DNA of 39,322 nucleotides from Rhodanobacteraceae bacterium (GTDB lineage Bacteria; Acidobacteriota; Terriglobia; Terriglobales; Acidobacteriaceae): the NCBI GenBank assembly GCA_025350865.1, contig JANXWZ010000100.1:1-39322 (forward strand). Direction: 5' to 3'. The position numbers and the translations under genes were made by a program. Shown one piece after another: positions 31,823-39,322 of this stretch. The number at the start of each line of letters is the position of its first letter. Within the stretch, counting starts at the first letter, position 1. The notes beneath the pieces are model-generated. The model saw only the letters and a list, made by a program, of their open reading frames with translations. It was not told the origin of the DNA and ran no database searches.

Positions 31823-32194
31823 ATGACAAATTCCATCGATGTTGGCGGGGCGACCCTGTATAGCTGGGCCGAGGTTTTGGCTGAGCAGATGAACCCGCTG
31901 TTTACAAGGCAGTTTGTGCATGGCGAAGAGGCTATGCTGGCGAAAATTGCGCTGAAGAAAGGTTGCGTGGTCCCGACGCATCAGCACCCGAACGAGCAGA
32001 TTTCGCTGATCGTGAGCGGGTCGCTGGAATTTCTTATCGGCGGCGTGTCAAAGATGGTGAACGCCGGAGAAATTCTGGTGATTCCGGCGAACCTGCCTCA
32101 TTCGGCGATTGCGCATGAGGATATGGAAGGGCTGGATATTTTCGCGCCGCCACGGCAGGATTGGATCGAGAAGACGGATAGTTATCTGCGGTAG
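31823..32194 (+). CDS. Cupin-domain protein
   Basis: The 123-residue protein is a single cupin_2 barrel. Motif 1 is PTHQHPNEQISLIVSGSLEF with His53, His55 and the EQ pair at 58-59; motif 2 is IPANLPHSAIAHED with His93. These would bind one divalent metal ion. The function is unknown; small proteins of this class include ectoine-synthase-like, sugar-related and regulatory cupins. GAAGG is about 7 bases before the ATG. It is divergent from glnB, with 106 bases between them. Confidence 0.8.
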   Translation: MTNSIDVGGATLYSWAEVLAEQMNPLFTRQFVHGEEAMLAKIALKKGCVVPTHQHPNEQISLIVSGSLEFLIGGVSKMVNAGEILVIPANLPHSAIAHEDMEGLDIFAPPRQDWIEKTDSYLR

Positions 32195-32270
32195 GTAGGC
32201 TTGAGTCAGGTCGGGCCTCTAGCCCGGACGGCAAGGGCAAAAGTAGATTCCTTCGGAATGACAAACAAAA

Positions 32271-32302
32271 TACGGAGATTCTGGCTGCGCCAGAATGACG
32301 GC
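32271..32302 (-). repeat. Dispersed repeat family B, copy 3
   Basis: Read on the minus strand, gccgtcattctggcgcagcc and agaatctccgta match the copies at 4381 and 6535. In this copy CTGGC-GCA-GCCAG is a perfect small hairpin. It lies between the convergent cupin and esterase genes. Confidence 0.65.
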
Positions 32303-32324
32303 CTCAGTAGGTTGATGCCGGACG

Positions 32325-33245
32325 TTACTGCTTTTCCATGTAGCCGCGTGAGCGCATCCAGGTTGCGAGCAGGTCGGGCCAGGTCTTGAGGTCCGGGAAG
32401 CCCGGGGCGAGGCCGGTGCCGTGCGGGCCGTGGGCGAAGATGTGCATTTCAGCTGGAACCTTGGCGGCGATCAGCGCGGAGTAGAACATGACCGAGTTCA
32501 TCACCGGGACTGTTCCATCGTCGGTGGTGGTGTAGATGAAGGTGGGCGGGGTGTCTTTGGTGACGTGCTTTTCGGGCGAGAGCAGTTGGACGAGCGCGGG
32601 GTCGGGGGTGTCGCCGAGCAGGTATTTGAGCGATCCCTTGTGCAGGTAGGGCTCTTCGAGCGTGATGACGGGGTAGGCAAGGATGAGGAAGTCGGGGCGC
32701 GCGGATAGCTTGTCGATGTCGTCGGCGTTGGCTGGCGGGCCCTGGTCGTAGAGGGTTCCGGCGGATGCGGTGAGGTGGCCGCCGGCGGAGAAACCGAACA
32801 TGCCGATGTGGTCCGGTGCGATCCCAAATTCCGCAGCGCGAGAGCGGACGGTGCGGATGGCGCGCTGAGCGTCCCCTAATTCGGTGGGGTGGTGGTAGTT
32901 GGGGCCGAGGCGATATTTGAGGACAAACCCCGCGACGCCGTGTGCATTCAGCCAGCGGGCGATATCCTCGCCCTCCTTCTGCATGGAGAGGTGAGCGTAG
33001 CCGCCGCCGGGAGCGATGATGACGGCGGTCTTGGTGGGGTTGGAGGCTGGCAGGTAGGTGGAGAGGGTCGGCTGGTCGATTTCGGCGGTTCCCTGCGCCA
33101 TGGGTGCACCAGTCTTCCACAGCAGCTCCGGCGTGGGAGTAACGGGAGCGTTGGGCTGGGCTGCTGCGAAAACGGCGGAAAGGGTGGCAAGCAGGGTCCA
33201 GGAAAGCACCTTGGCGGGACGAAATTCGATGGAGAATAGATTCAT
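32325..33245 (-). CDS. Secreted alpha/beta-hydrolase, acetyl-esterase-like
   Basis: The 306-residue protein has a signal peptide (VLSWTLLATLSAVFAAAQ). The oxyanion loop APGGGYAHLS is at about residues 79-88. The nucleophile elbow GFSAGGH contains Ser153. An Asp of TTDDGTVP (242-243) and His275 (HGPHGTGL) complete a likely triad. The pattern matches the BD-FAE/xylan-acetyl-esterase-like group common in polysaccharide-degrading bacteria. The substrate is not known; deacetylation of plant polysaccharide is an inference. No Shine-Dalgarno is visible at the ATG. Confidence 0.85.
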   Translation of the reverse strand: MNLFSIEFRPAKVLSWTLLATLSAVFAAAQPNAPVTPTPELLWKTGAPMAQGTAEIDQPTLSTYLPASNPTKTAVIIAPGGGYAHLSMQKEGEDIARWLNAHGVAGFVLKYRLGPNYHHPTELGDAQRAIRTVRSRAAEFGIAPDHIGMFGFSAGGHLTASAGTLYDQGPPANADDIDKLSARPDFLILAYPVITLEEPYLHKGSLKYLLGDTPDPALVQLLSPEKHVTKDTPPTFIYTTTDDGTVPVMNSVMFYSALIAAKVPAEMHIFAHGPHGTGLAPGFPDLKTWPDLLATWMRSRGYMEKQ

Positions 33246-33377
33246 TTTTGAGGGACTCGCTGACCTGTCCAGAATAGCTGCGGCGGTGGACTGAGGAGAA
33301 TTCTACCCGAATTGGTTGCGAGCTCAACTCCCCATGCTCGGCTGGTATCCGAACCAAAGACCACGAGCATCCCAGCG

Positions 33378-33383
33378 TATAAT
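33378..33383 (+). promoter_or_regulatory. -10 element of the sugar-biosynthesis operon
   Basis: A perfect TATAAT lies 41 bases before the first gene of the operon (ATG 33425), with AAAGGA at 33408-33413 as ribosome-binding site. No good -35 is seen at 16-18 bases, so an activator may be needed. Confidence 0.45.
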
Positions 33384-33424
33384 CGCGAAGTTACAGGAAT
33401 GGCAAACAAAGGAACTGGCTCACG

Positions 33425-34222
33425 ATGAATGCACGTGAACGCAAGATGCTCGAACTGCTGAAGACCGGCAAGGACCACTTCGGATATACCGCTGTGAAAG
33501 CCGAATTTGAGGCTGAAGGCACGCGGGTGGACGAACTGCTGCGGCTGGTGGAGATCTGCCGCAAGGCCGATTTAAAGCTGGGGCTGAAGATCGGCGGGTG
33601 CGAGGCGATGCGCGACCTGATCGAGAGCAAGCAGATTGGCGTGGACTACATCATCGCGCCGATGATCGAGAGCACCTACGCGCTGACTAAGTTTGCCGAC
33701 GCAGTCAGCAAGATTTATTCGCCAGAAGAGCGCGAAGAGACTGACTTCCTGTTCAACCTCGAAACCATTACCGCCTTCCAGCAGCTTGAGGCTCTGGCGA
33801 TCGAGACGGAACGGGCTCCGGAACTGGACGGAATTGTATTTGGGCGCGTGGACTTTTCCATGTCAGCCGGACTTGGTCGAGACGCGATCAACGGCGATGT
33901 GGTGACGGACTATGTGCTGGCGACCTGCGCCAAATGCAAGGAAAAGGGCCTGGACCTTGTGGTTGGCGGCGGAGTTTCGTCGGACTCGATCCCGGTGCTG
34001 CGGAAGATGCTGGATGTCCACCTGACGCGATTCGAGACGCGCAAGGTGATCTTCGACGCGGAGGCTGCACGAGAGGCGAGCATTGCCGACGGCCTGCTGA
34101 ATGCGGTTCACTTTGAGCTGCTGTGGTTGCTGAACAAACGTGACTATTACGGGGCGATCCAGCAGGAGGACGCCAAGCGCATCGACATGCTGGAGCAGCG
34201 CTGGTCGGTGCTGAACCGCTGA
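33425..34222 (+). CDS. HpcH/HpaI-type aldolase / citrate-lyase-beta-like enzyme
   Basis: The 265-residue TIM-barrel protein shows the metal-dependent class II pattern of the CitE/HpcH superfamily: [31 protein letters not shown] (Glu82), [13 protein letters not shown] (Glu113), and [17 protein letters not shown] (Asp143). Such enzymes make or break C-C bonds with pyruvate or acetyl-type donors, giving 2-keto-3-deoxy acids. The conserved Glu and Asp suggest it is active. It is the first gene of the plus-strand cluster and its TGA overlaps the next ATG (TGATG). In this setting a pyruvate-type aldol step in sugar synthesis is likely; the substrate is unknown. Confidence 0.8.
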   Translation: MNARERKMLELLKTGKDHFGYTAVKAEFEAEGTRVDELLRLVEICRKADLKLGLKIGGCEAMRDLIESKQIGVDYIIAPMIESTYALTKFADAVSKIYSPEEREETDFLFNLETITAFQQLEALAIETERAPELDGIVFGRVDFSMSAGLGRDAINGDVVTDYVLATCAKCKEKGLDLVVGGGVSSDSIPVLRKMLDVHLTRFETRKVIFDAEAAREASIADGLLNAVHFELLWLLNKRDYYGAIQQEDAKRIDMLEQRWSVLNR

Positions 34223-34932
34223 TGGACCACGAGATGCAAGTGAAGCCGCATTTGCTGGTCTTCGGAGCTAGCGGAGCGATTGGCGAGGCTATCGCAGAAG
34301 CGGCCGAGAAGCGAGGCTGGCAAGTGACGGGTGCCGCTCGTACAGCGTCGGCTCGCACCGGGCTTGCAATTGACCCGATGAGCACGGACTTCAACGCCGA
34401 GGTCTTGCGGCCGGCGACACCTTATACCGCGGTGTGCTGGGCTCAGGGTGCCAACTGCAATGACACGGTCTACAACGTGGACATGGAACGCCACATGGAG
34501 CTGTACGCCGCCAACGTGGCGTACATTCTGGTGACAATGAAGGCGCTGCTGACGGGCGGGATGCTCGGCCCCGCGACGCGGATGTGCGTGATCAGCTCGA
34601 TCTGGCAGAATCTTGCGCGGCAGACCAAGCTGTCATATTGCGTGTCGAAGGCGGCGCTGCAGGGGTTGGTGATGTCGGCCTCTGCGGACTTGGCAAAGGA
34701 TGGGCACCTGATCAATGCGGTATTGCCGGGAGCACTTGAAACCCCGATGGCGCGGCGCAACCTTTCCGCCGAGCAGATGCAGCGGTTGAACAGCGCAACG
34801 GGGTTCGGACGGCTCGCGAGCCTGGATGACGTGGCGTCGGTGGTGTTGTATCTCTGCTCGCCGGAGAATACGGGGATTACCGGGCAATTTATTGCGGCCG
34901 ATCTGGGGTTCAGCCATGTCCGCATCGTTTAG
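34222..34932 (+). CDS. Short-chain dehydrogenase/reductase
   Basis: The 236-residue Rossmann enzyme has the NAD(P) motif GASGAIG at residues 15-21, a basic residue after beta-2 (Arg40) that favours NADP, catalytic Ser125/126 (VISSIWQ), and Tyr139-x3-Lys143 (SYCVSKAAL). The end block TGITGQFIAADLGFS is typical of classical SDRs. It probably reduces a keto group on the pathway's sugar or cyclitol. It overlaps the aldolase stop by one base and the cyclase start by 17 bases, so translation is coupled. Confidence 0.88.
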   Translation: MDHEMQVKPHLLVFGASGAIGEAIAEAAEKRGWQVTGAARTASARTGLAIDPMSTDFNAEVLRPATPYTAVCWAQGANCNDTVYNVDMERHMELYAANVAYILVTMKALLTGGMLGPATRMCVISSIWQNLARQTKLSYCVSKAALQGLVMSASADLAKDGHLINAVLPGALETPMARRNLSAEQMQRLNSATGFGRLASLDDVASVVLYLCSPENTGITGQFIAADLGFSHVRIV

Positions 34933-35995
34933 GGTTGAGTCGTCGACGGGCAGCTACGAGGTGGTGGTTGCTCAGGGGAACTTTGAGGAGAGCCTGAGCC
35001 GGATCGAAGACGCACACATCCTGGCTGACGAGTTCTTTCGACCGCGCTTTGCGGGTTCGGGTGCGGAGCCGATTTTTATCGAGGCTACCGAACACGCCAA
35101 GTCTCTGGAGCACATGCCTGCTGTTATCGAACAGCTTCGGGCCGCAGGGGCCAATCGAGGGACACATCTGGTCGCCATTGGCGGGGGCGTGGTGCAGGAT
35201 ATCGCGGCATTTGTCAGCTCCGTATATATGCGCGGCATCTCCTGGTCTTATGAACCGACTACCGTGCTGGCGATGGTGGACTCGTGCATTGGGGGCAAGT
35301 CGAGCATCAACGTGGGGCCGTACAAGAATCTGATTGGGACGTTTCATCCGCCCGATCCTATCCTGATCGATCCGGCGCTGGCGGCGACTCTGCCTCGGGA
35401 TCAGTTTGCCAGTGGCTTGATTGAAGCGGCGAAGATCTGCTTCTGTCGCGGGCGGGAATCGTTTGCAGCGCATATGGCTTGCGGACCTGCGACATCGATG
35501 AACACCGCTGCACTGGAAGGCGTGATTGTGAACAGTCTGCTGGCGAAGAAGCACTTTATTGAGATCGACGAGTTCGACAAGAAGGAACGGCTACTGCTGA
35601 ATTTTGGGCACACGTTCGGGCACGCGCTTGAGGGCGCCTCGAACTACGGGATTCCGCATGGGATTGCGGTGGGATTGGGGATTCTGTGTTCACTGGAGTT
35701 TCAGCGCAGACGTGGAATCGATTTCAGCGGTGCGGCCAGTGTTGGCGAGTTGGAACGGCATCTGGACACGATGATTCGCACGCTGCCCGGGCTGGTCGAG
35801 GTGCTTGCAGGGATGAGTCTGGATGAGGTGATGGAGCGGTTCGGTTCAGACAAGAAACACCGTAACGATCGGTACACACTGATTCTTGCGGCACCGACAG
35901 GCGAAGTGATGCTGGAACAAATTCCGCGTGGTGCCGAGTCTGACGCGCGGCTGAGGGACGCAATTCAATCGACGACCGAGGCCTACAGCCGATGA
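34916..35995 (+). CDS. 3-dehydroquinate-synthase-like sugar-phosphate cyclase
   Basis: The 359-residue protein has the whole DHQS-type scaffold. The NAD-binding region is HLVAIGGGVVQDIAAFVSS (about 84-102), followed by PTTVLAMVDSCIGGKSSINV with Lys128 and KNLIGTFHPP with Lys137. The metal ligands are Glu170 (GLIEAAK), His232 (GHTFGHALE) and His248 (PHGIAVGLGI); the 16-residue distance between the histidines matches DHQS. The usual Glu after the last His-Gly is replaced by Ile. It lies in a sugar cluster, not with aro genes, so it more likely makes a carbocyclic intermediate from a sugar phosphate than shikimate. The start at 34916 overlaps the SDR gene. Confidence 0.83.
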   Translation: MSASFRVESSTGSYEVVVAQGNFEESLSRIEDAHILADEFFRPRFAGSGAEPIFIEATEHAKSLEHMPAVIEQLRAAGANRGTHLVAIGGGVVQDIAAFVSSVYMRGISWSYEPTTVLAMVDSCIGGKSSINVGPYKNLIGTFHPPDPILIDPALAATLPRDQFASGLIEAAKICFCRGRESFAAHMACGPATSMNTAALEGVIVNSLLAKKHFIEIDEFDKKERLLLNFGHTFGHALEGASNYGIPHGIAVGLGILCSLEFQRRRGIDFSGAASVGELERHLDTMIRTLPGLVEVLAGMSLDEVMERFGSDKKHRNDRYTLILAAPTGEVMLEQIPRGAESDARLRDAIQSTTEAYSR

Positions 35996-37767
35996 CGAAA
36001 TACTCCGATCTGCTGGCCGAGTGGCTGGTTTCACTGGGCTATACGCACTGCTTTTTTGTGGCCGGCGGCAACATCATGCATCTGCTGGAGTCGTGCAGCC
36101 ACAGGCTGACTTGCGTGCCGGTGGTTCATGAGGTCGCAGCCGGAATAGCCGCCGAATATTTCAACGAAGTGCATCTGGGTTCCAAGGCGTTTGCGTTGGT
36201 GACGGCGGGGCCGGGTCTGACGAATATCGTGACGGCGCTGGGCGGGGCTTACCTGGAATCGCGTGAACTACTGGTGGTTGGCGGCACGGTAAAGACGGCC
36301 GACCTGGCTCGCGGCGAGGTGCGGCAGCGCGGGATTCAGGAGATCGACGGCGTTGCCATCGCGAAGCCGATCACGGAGCGGGCAGTGCTGGTTGAGACCG
36401 TGATTAACCGTGGTGCGTTTGCTGAGCTTACCTACTGCGGGCGGCATGGGCGAAAGGGGCCCATCTTCCTGGAACTGCCGCTGGATGTGCAGGGCGCGCA
36501 GGTGGATGAGACGGCGTTGCATACGCCGATTGTGCCGCTGACGTCGGCGTTTCAGGCGATATCGGACCACACGATGGCGGGGCTTATAGAGCGAGTGCGC
36601 AGGGCCGAGCGACCGGTGATTTTGCTGGGCGCGGGCATTTACCGGGAGACGACGGCTGCCATGTTGGCAGACAAATCGTTGTTGGGGAACGCGGTTCCAC
36701 TGATGCTGACCTGGAATGCGATGGACCGCATTCCAGCCGACTTTCGACTGTATTTCGGGAGGCCGAATACGTGGGGGATGCGCTACTCGAATGTGTTGCT
36801 GCAGCAGGCCGATCTTGTCGTGGCTCTGGGGACGCGCCTGTCGCTGCAGCAGACGGGCTTCAACTGGCAGGGATTTGTTCCCGAGGGCAGGATCATCCAT
36901 GTGGATTGCGATCCGGCTGAACTTGCGAAGGGTCATCCAAGGATTGATATGGCGATTTGCGGTGACGCCAACGCGGTGCTTCGCGCGATTGCGGTGGCCG
37001 ATCTGGGCGACTATACCGAGTGGGTTGGCTTCTGCAACGAAGTGAAGAAGACGCTGCAGCTGGTGGAGCCGGTGAACAATACCGGAGCCGGCTATCTAAG
37101 CCCGTACGTGTTTGTGGAGAAGCTGTCGGACTTGGCGACTTGGGAAGATCTGGTGATTCCCTGCTCGAGCGGCAGCGCGTTTACGGTGATGATGCAGACG
37201 TTTGCGCAGAAGCAGGGCCAACGGGTTGTGACTAACAAAGGTTTGGCCTCCATGGGCTATGGGCTTAGCGGAGCGATTGGGGCGGCGCTGGCGGCGAAGG
37301 GGCGGCGGACGATCCTGGTGGAAGGCGATGGCGGGTTTACGCAAAATCTGCAGGAGTTGGGGACGGTTCGGGCGAACAAGCTGAACCTGAAAATCTTCCT
37401 GTTCGACGACGATGGGTACGCTTCTATCCGCATGACACAGAAGAATTATTTTGGCGGGCGGTATGTGGGTTGCGACGTCGCCACGGGGCTGGGGATGCCG
37501 AAGTGGGAACTTCTCTTCCCTGCTTACTCGGTGCCGGTGATGCGGATCGGGCCGGGCTTCGAGAACGATCCGGCGTTTCTGGCGGCGTTCAATGCGGACG
37601 GGCCGCAGGCGTTCCTGGTTCATATTGATCCGGAACAGACTTACTTTCCGAAGATCAGTTCGCGCGTGACGGCTTTGGGGTCGATGGAGTCGAACCCGCT
37701 GCATCGGATGACGCCGGATCTGGATGCGGAGACGGCCGCGAAGGTGTTTCTGTATCTGCCGGGTTAG
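35992..37767 (+). CDS. Thiamine-diphosphate enzyme, acetolactate-synthase-like
   Basis: The 591-residue protein has the three domains of the ALS/POX family: the PYR domain with catalytic Glu47 (VVHEVAAGIAAE), a central domain (about 195-335), and the PP domain with the ThDP motif GDGGFTQNLQEL at 445 onward. At the end of that motif the usual Asn-Asn is Asp-Asp (FDDDGYASI, 471-479). No regulatory subunit gene or ilv gene is near. The family carries out acyl-anion chemistry such as adding a two-carbon unit to a keto-sugar or opening cyclic diketones, so branched-sugar or carbocycle chemistry fits the neighbours. ATGA overlap with the cyclase gene. Confidence 0.85.
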   Translation: MTKYSDLLAEWLVSLGYTHCFFVAGGNIMHLLESCSHRLTCVPVVHEVAAGIAAEYFNEVHLGSKAFALVTAGPGLTNIVTALGGAYLESRELLVVGGTVKTADLARGEVRQRGIQEIDGVAIAKPITERAVLVETVINRGAFAELTYCGRHGRKGPIFLELPLDVQGAQVDETALHTPIVPLTSAFQAISDHTMAGLIERVRRAERPVILLGAGIYRETTAAMLADKSLLGNAVPLMLTWNAMDRIPADFRLYFGRPNTWGMRYSNVLLQQADLVVALGTRLSLQQTGFNWQGFVPEGRIIHVDCDPAELAKGHPRIDMAICGDANAVLRAIAVADLGDYTEWVGFCNEVKKTLQLVEPVNNTGAGYLSPYVFVEKLSDLATWEDLVIPCSSGSAFTVMMQTFAQKQGQRVVTNKGLASMGYGLSGAIGAALAAKGRRTILVEGDGGFTQNLQELGTVRANKLNLKIFLFDDDGYASIRMTQKNYFGGRYVGCDVATGLGMPKWELLFPAYSVPVMRIGPGFENDPAFLAAFNADGPQAFLVHIDPEQTYFPKISSRVTALGSMESNPLHRMTPDLDAETAAKVFLYLPG

Positions 37768-37800
37768 TGCGGCAGGGCGTGGTCTTCGAGCTGAGAGTCG

Positions 37801-37826
37801 ACAGTTTAGAGTTTGGAGTTAGAGGC
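37801..37826 (+). repeat. Dispersed repeat family E, copy 2
   Basis: The core agtttagagtttggagtt (37802-37819) matches 14952-14978 on the opposite strand with one change. It fills most of the 60-base gap before the epimerase gene and supplies its GGAG ribosome-binding site. Confidence 0.45.
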
Positions 37827-37827
37827 A

Positions 37828-38844
37828 TTGGCCGGATTGCCGCCCATTTCGATTGCCGACCTCGACGAGATTCTCTCGGCGACGAAGCCTCTGTGGGAGG
37901 AGATGCGCGGAGAGCGAATCTTTATCAGCGGCGGGACGGGGTTCTTCGGCTGCTGGCTGGTGGAGAGCTTTCTGCACGCCAACCAGCGGCTGGGGTTGGG
38001 GGCGGAGGCTGTCGTGCTGTCGCGGAATCCAGCGGGGTTTCTGGAGAAGATGCCGCACCTGCGTGGTGTCGATAGTCTGACGTTAATACAGGGGGATGTG
38101 CGGGATTTTGCGTTTCCGGCGGGACAGTTTCGGTTTGCGATCCATGCGGCGACCGAGGCGAGCGCCACGCAGATGGCAGAGGAGCCGGAGGAGATGAGGT
38201 CTACGATCATCGCAGGGGCTGCGCGGATGATGGAGTTCGCGGCGCAGGCCGGGACGCGGAAGATGCTGTTTACAAGCTCCGGCGCGGTGTATGGGCCGCA
38301 GACGATGACGCGGATGTCGGAGGAGCAGACGCCTGCTCCGGATACGGTATACGGGATGGGTAAGCTGGCGGCGGAGCGGATGAGCGCGGAGGCTGTGGGA
38401 CTGGAGATGAAGGTTGCGCGGTGCTACGCGTTTCTGGGGCCGCACCTCCCTCTCGACGCGCACTTTGCTGCGGGAAATTTCATGGGGGACGCGCTGGCTG
38501 GTGGAACGATTCGCATCTCGTCAGACGGATCAGCGGTGCGGTCTTATCTATACGCGAGCGATCTGGCGATCTGGCTGTGGACAATGCTGTTTCGGGCTCC
38601 GGCGCTACGCCCTTACAACGTGGGGTCGGAGGATGAGGTTACGATCCGCGAGTTGGCGCGAGTTACTGTGAAGGAAGTTGACCCCGCGGTTCAGGTTGAG
38701 GTCGCTCAGGCTGCCGATGCCAACCGCCTGCAACACCGGTACGTTCCTTCAACGTTGCGTGCGCAGGAAGAGCTTGGGTTGCGTCAAACGGTTTCGCTTG
38801 ACGAAGGATTGCGTCGCACCGCCGCATGGCACCGGCTAAAATAA
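37828..38844 (+). CDS. NAD-dependent nucleotide-sugar epimerase/dehydratase
   Basis: The 338-residue extended-SDR protein has the NAD motif GGTGFFG at residues 35-41, a Ser-Ser pair (FTSSGAVYG, 149-156), and catalytic Tyr175-x3-Lys179 (VYGMGKLAAER). Late blocks RSYLYASDLAIWLW and YNVGSEDEVTIRELA are typical of nucleotide-sugar epimerases and dehydratases. The exact reaction is not clear. The start is taken as TTG at 37828, because GGAG at 37815-37818 is 9 bases upstream; a TTG at 37813 would lie inside a dispersed repeat. It overlaps the GtrA-like gene by 19 bases. Confidence 0.85.
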   Translation: MAGLPPISIADLDEILSATKPLWEEMRGERIFISGGTGFFGCWLVESFLHANQRLGLGAEAVVLSRNPAGFLEKMPHLRGVDSLTLIQGDVRDFAFPAGQFRFAIHAATEASATQMAEEPEEMRSTIIAGAARMMEFAAQAGTRKMLFTSSGAVYGPQTMTRMSEEQTPAPDTVYGMGKLAAERMSAEAVGLEMKVARCYAFLGPHLPLDAHFAAGNFMGDALAGGTIRISSDGSAVRSYLYASDLAIWLWTMLFRAPALRPYNVGSEDEVTIRELARVTVKEVDPAVQVEVAQAADANRLQHRYVPSTLRAQEELGLRQTVSLDEGLRRTAAWHRLK

Positions 38845-39322
38845 AACTCGACACGACTTTGGAAACCCTGACCCAACTTGCGACGCCCAAACCTAACGGT
38901 CCATTTGCGGCGATGCGACGGCTCCTGCCGCCCAGCCAGGTGATCCGATTTCTAGCGGTTGGTGTCTGGAATACGGCATTTTCGCTTCTACTTTCGATGA
39001 TGCTGGTGGCGTTTTATTCGCACATCCTGCCGCATAAATGGATTTTGTTCACGGCCGATTGTGCGTCGATAACAGCCAAGCCGATCGGTATTACGATGGC
39101 TTTCCTGTGCTACAAACACTTCGTCTTCCGGACCAAGGGGAACTACCTGAAGGAGTGGATCAAGTGCTTCGCGGTGTATGGCGTGGGCACGATTCCGGAG
39201 CTGGTCGCGCTGCCGCTGCTGACTAAATTCTTCCTGCTATTCCCGCTTGGACTGCTCAGCCGGTTGTTTACCAAGGTACATATTTCAAATCCGGCGGCGG
39301 TGATGGCGATCATCGTGGTGGC
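38826..39322 (+). CDS. GtrA-family membrane protein (partial, runs off window)
   Basis: The frame is open from ATG 38826 to the window end, 165 codons with no stop, so the C-terminus is missing. Features are QVIRFLAVGVWNTAFSLLL (first membrane helix with the family's RF-x-x-VG-x-x-N pattern), a second helix near KWILFTADCASITAKPIGI, FLCYKHFVFRTKG (the usual basic loop), and further hydrophobic segments. GtrA-like proteins have about four helices and are linked to flipping of polyprenyl-phosphate sugars. An ATG at 38913 is an alternative start. Its place after the sugar enzymes suggests the product is used in surface glycan assembly. Confidence 0.85.
   Translation, partial: MAPAKIKLDTTLETLTQLATPKPNGPFAAMRRLLPPSQVIRFLAVGVWNTAFSLLLSMMLVAFYSHILPHKWILFTADCASITAKPIGITMAFLCYKHFVFRTKGNYLKEWIKCFAVYGVGTIPELVALPLLTKFFLLFPLGLLSRLFTKVHISNPAAVMAIIVV

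Noticed and set aside
33425..39322. The cyclase and ThDP enzyme as ordinary aroB and ilvB.
   Set aside because: There are no other aromatic or branched-chain amino-acid genes nearby, no ilvN follows, and both proteins show changes at conserved motif positions. The possibility is not fully excluded without the rest of the genome.

Overview
This 39.3-kb window looks like chromosome from an acidobacterium of the Terriglobia/Acidobacteriaceae type (Granulicella, Edaphobacter or Terriglobus-like). The evidence is high GC, two very large Oar-type TonB-dependent receptors with an N-terminal carboxypeptidase-regulatory-like domain, an ECF sigma / zinc anti-sigma / DUF3106 trio, the futalosine-pathway enzyme MqnE, and short dispersed repeats of the 'gtcattctg...gaatctc' kind between genes. 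The genus is an inference from gene content; no rRNA is present. There is no phage, insertion sequence, transposase or CRISPR array.

Layout. 56-130: tRNA-Val(CAC). 302-2878: ECF sigma factor, zinc anti-sigma factor and exported DUF3106 protein. 2955-4341: proline dehydrogenase divergent from a RidA-family protein. 4510-6506: pgk-tpiA. 6730-7772: effector-binding (GyrI-like) protein overlapping lepB. 7932-11011: murQ, a Spy/CpxP-like periplasmic protein and murA. 11263-18746: two convergent TonB-dependent receptors separated by terminators. 19135-21116: a four-gene minus-strand unit, namely an XRE regulator, a truncated flotillin tail, an unlisted 42-residue membrane peptide and a PspA/IM30 protein. 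21189-25041: a BNR/Asp-box repeat exoprotein, mqnE and a GNAT acetyltransferase. 25237-26937: an OmpA-like porin with Ig-like inserts. 27163-27780: a stand-alone nuoB. 27907-31716: glnB-glnD and an exported protein of unknown function. 31823-33245: a cupin and a secreted esterase. 33425 to the window end: a tightly packed plus-strand operon.

The last operon is the most interesting block. In order it encodes an HpcH/HpaI-type aldolase, an SDR reductase, a 3-dehydroquinate-synthase-like sugar-phosphate cyclase, a ThDP-dependent acetolactate-synthase-like enzyme, an NAD-dependent sugar epimerase/dehydratase and a GtrA-family membrane protein cut by the window edge. Several genes overlap by 1-19 bases. 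The enzyme set suggests synthesis of an unusual (carbocyclic, branched or higher-carbon) sugar for a surface glycan; the product cannot be named from sequence.

The second block worth attention is the XRE / flotillin-tail / micropeptide / PspA unit. It looks like a membrane-stress module, and its promoter carries two 19-base direct repeats exactly 21 bases apart, a probable operator. Intergenic DNA is rich in small dispersed repeats (five families described), some of which probably act as terminators. At least three genes have a -10-like hexamer so close to the start codon that leaderless transcription is plausible.
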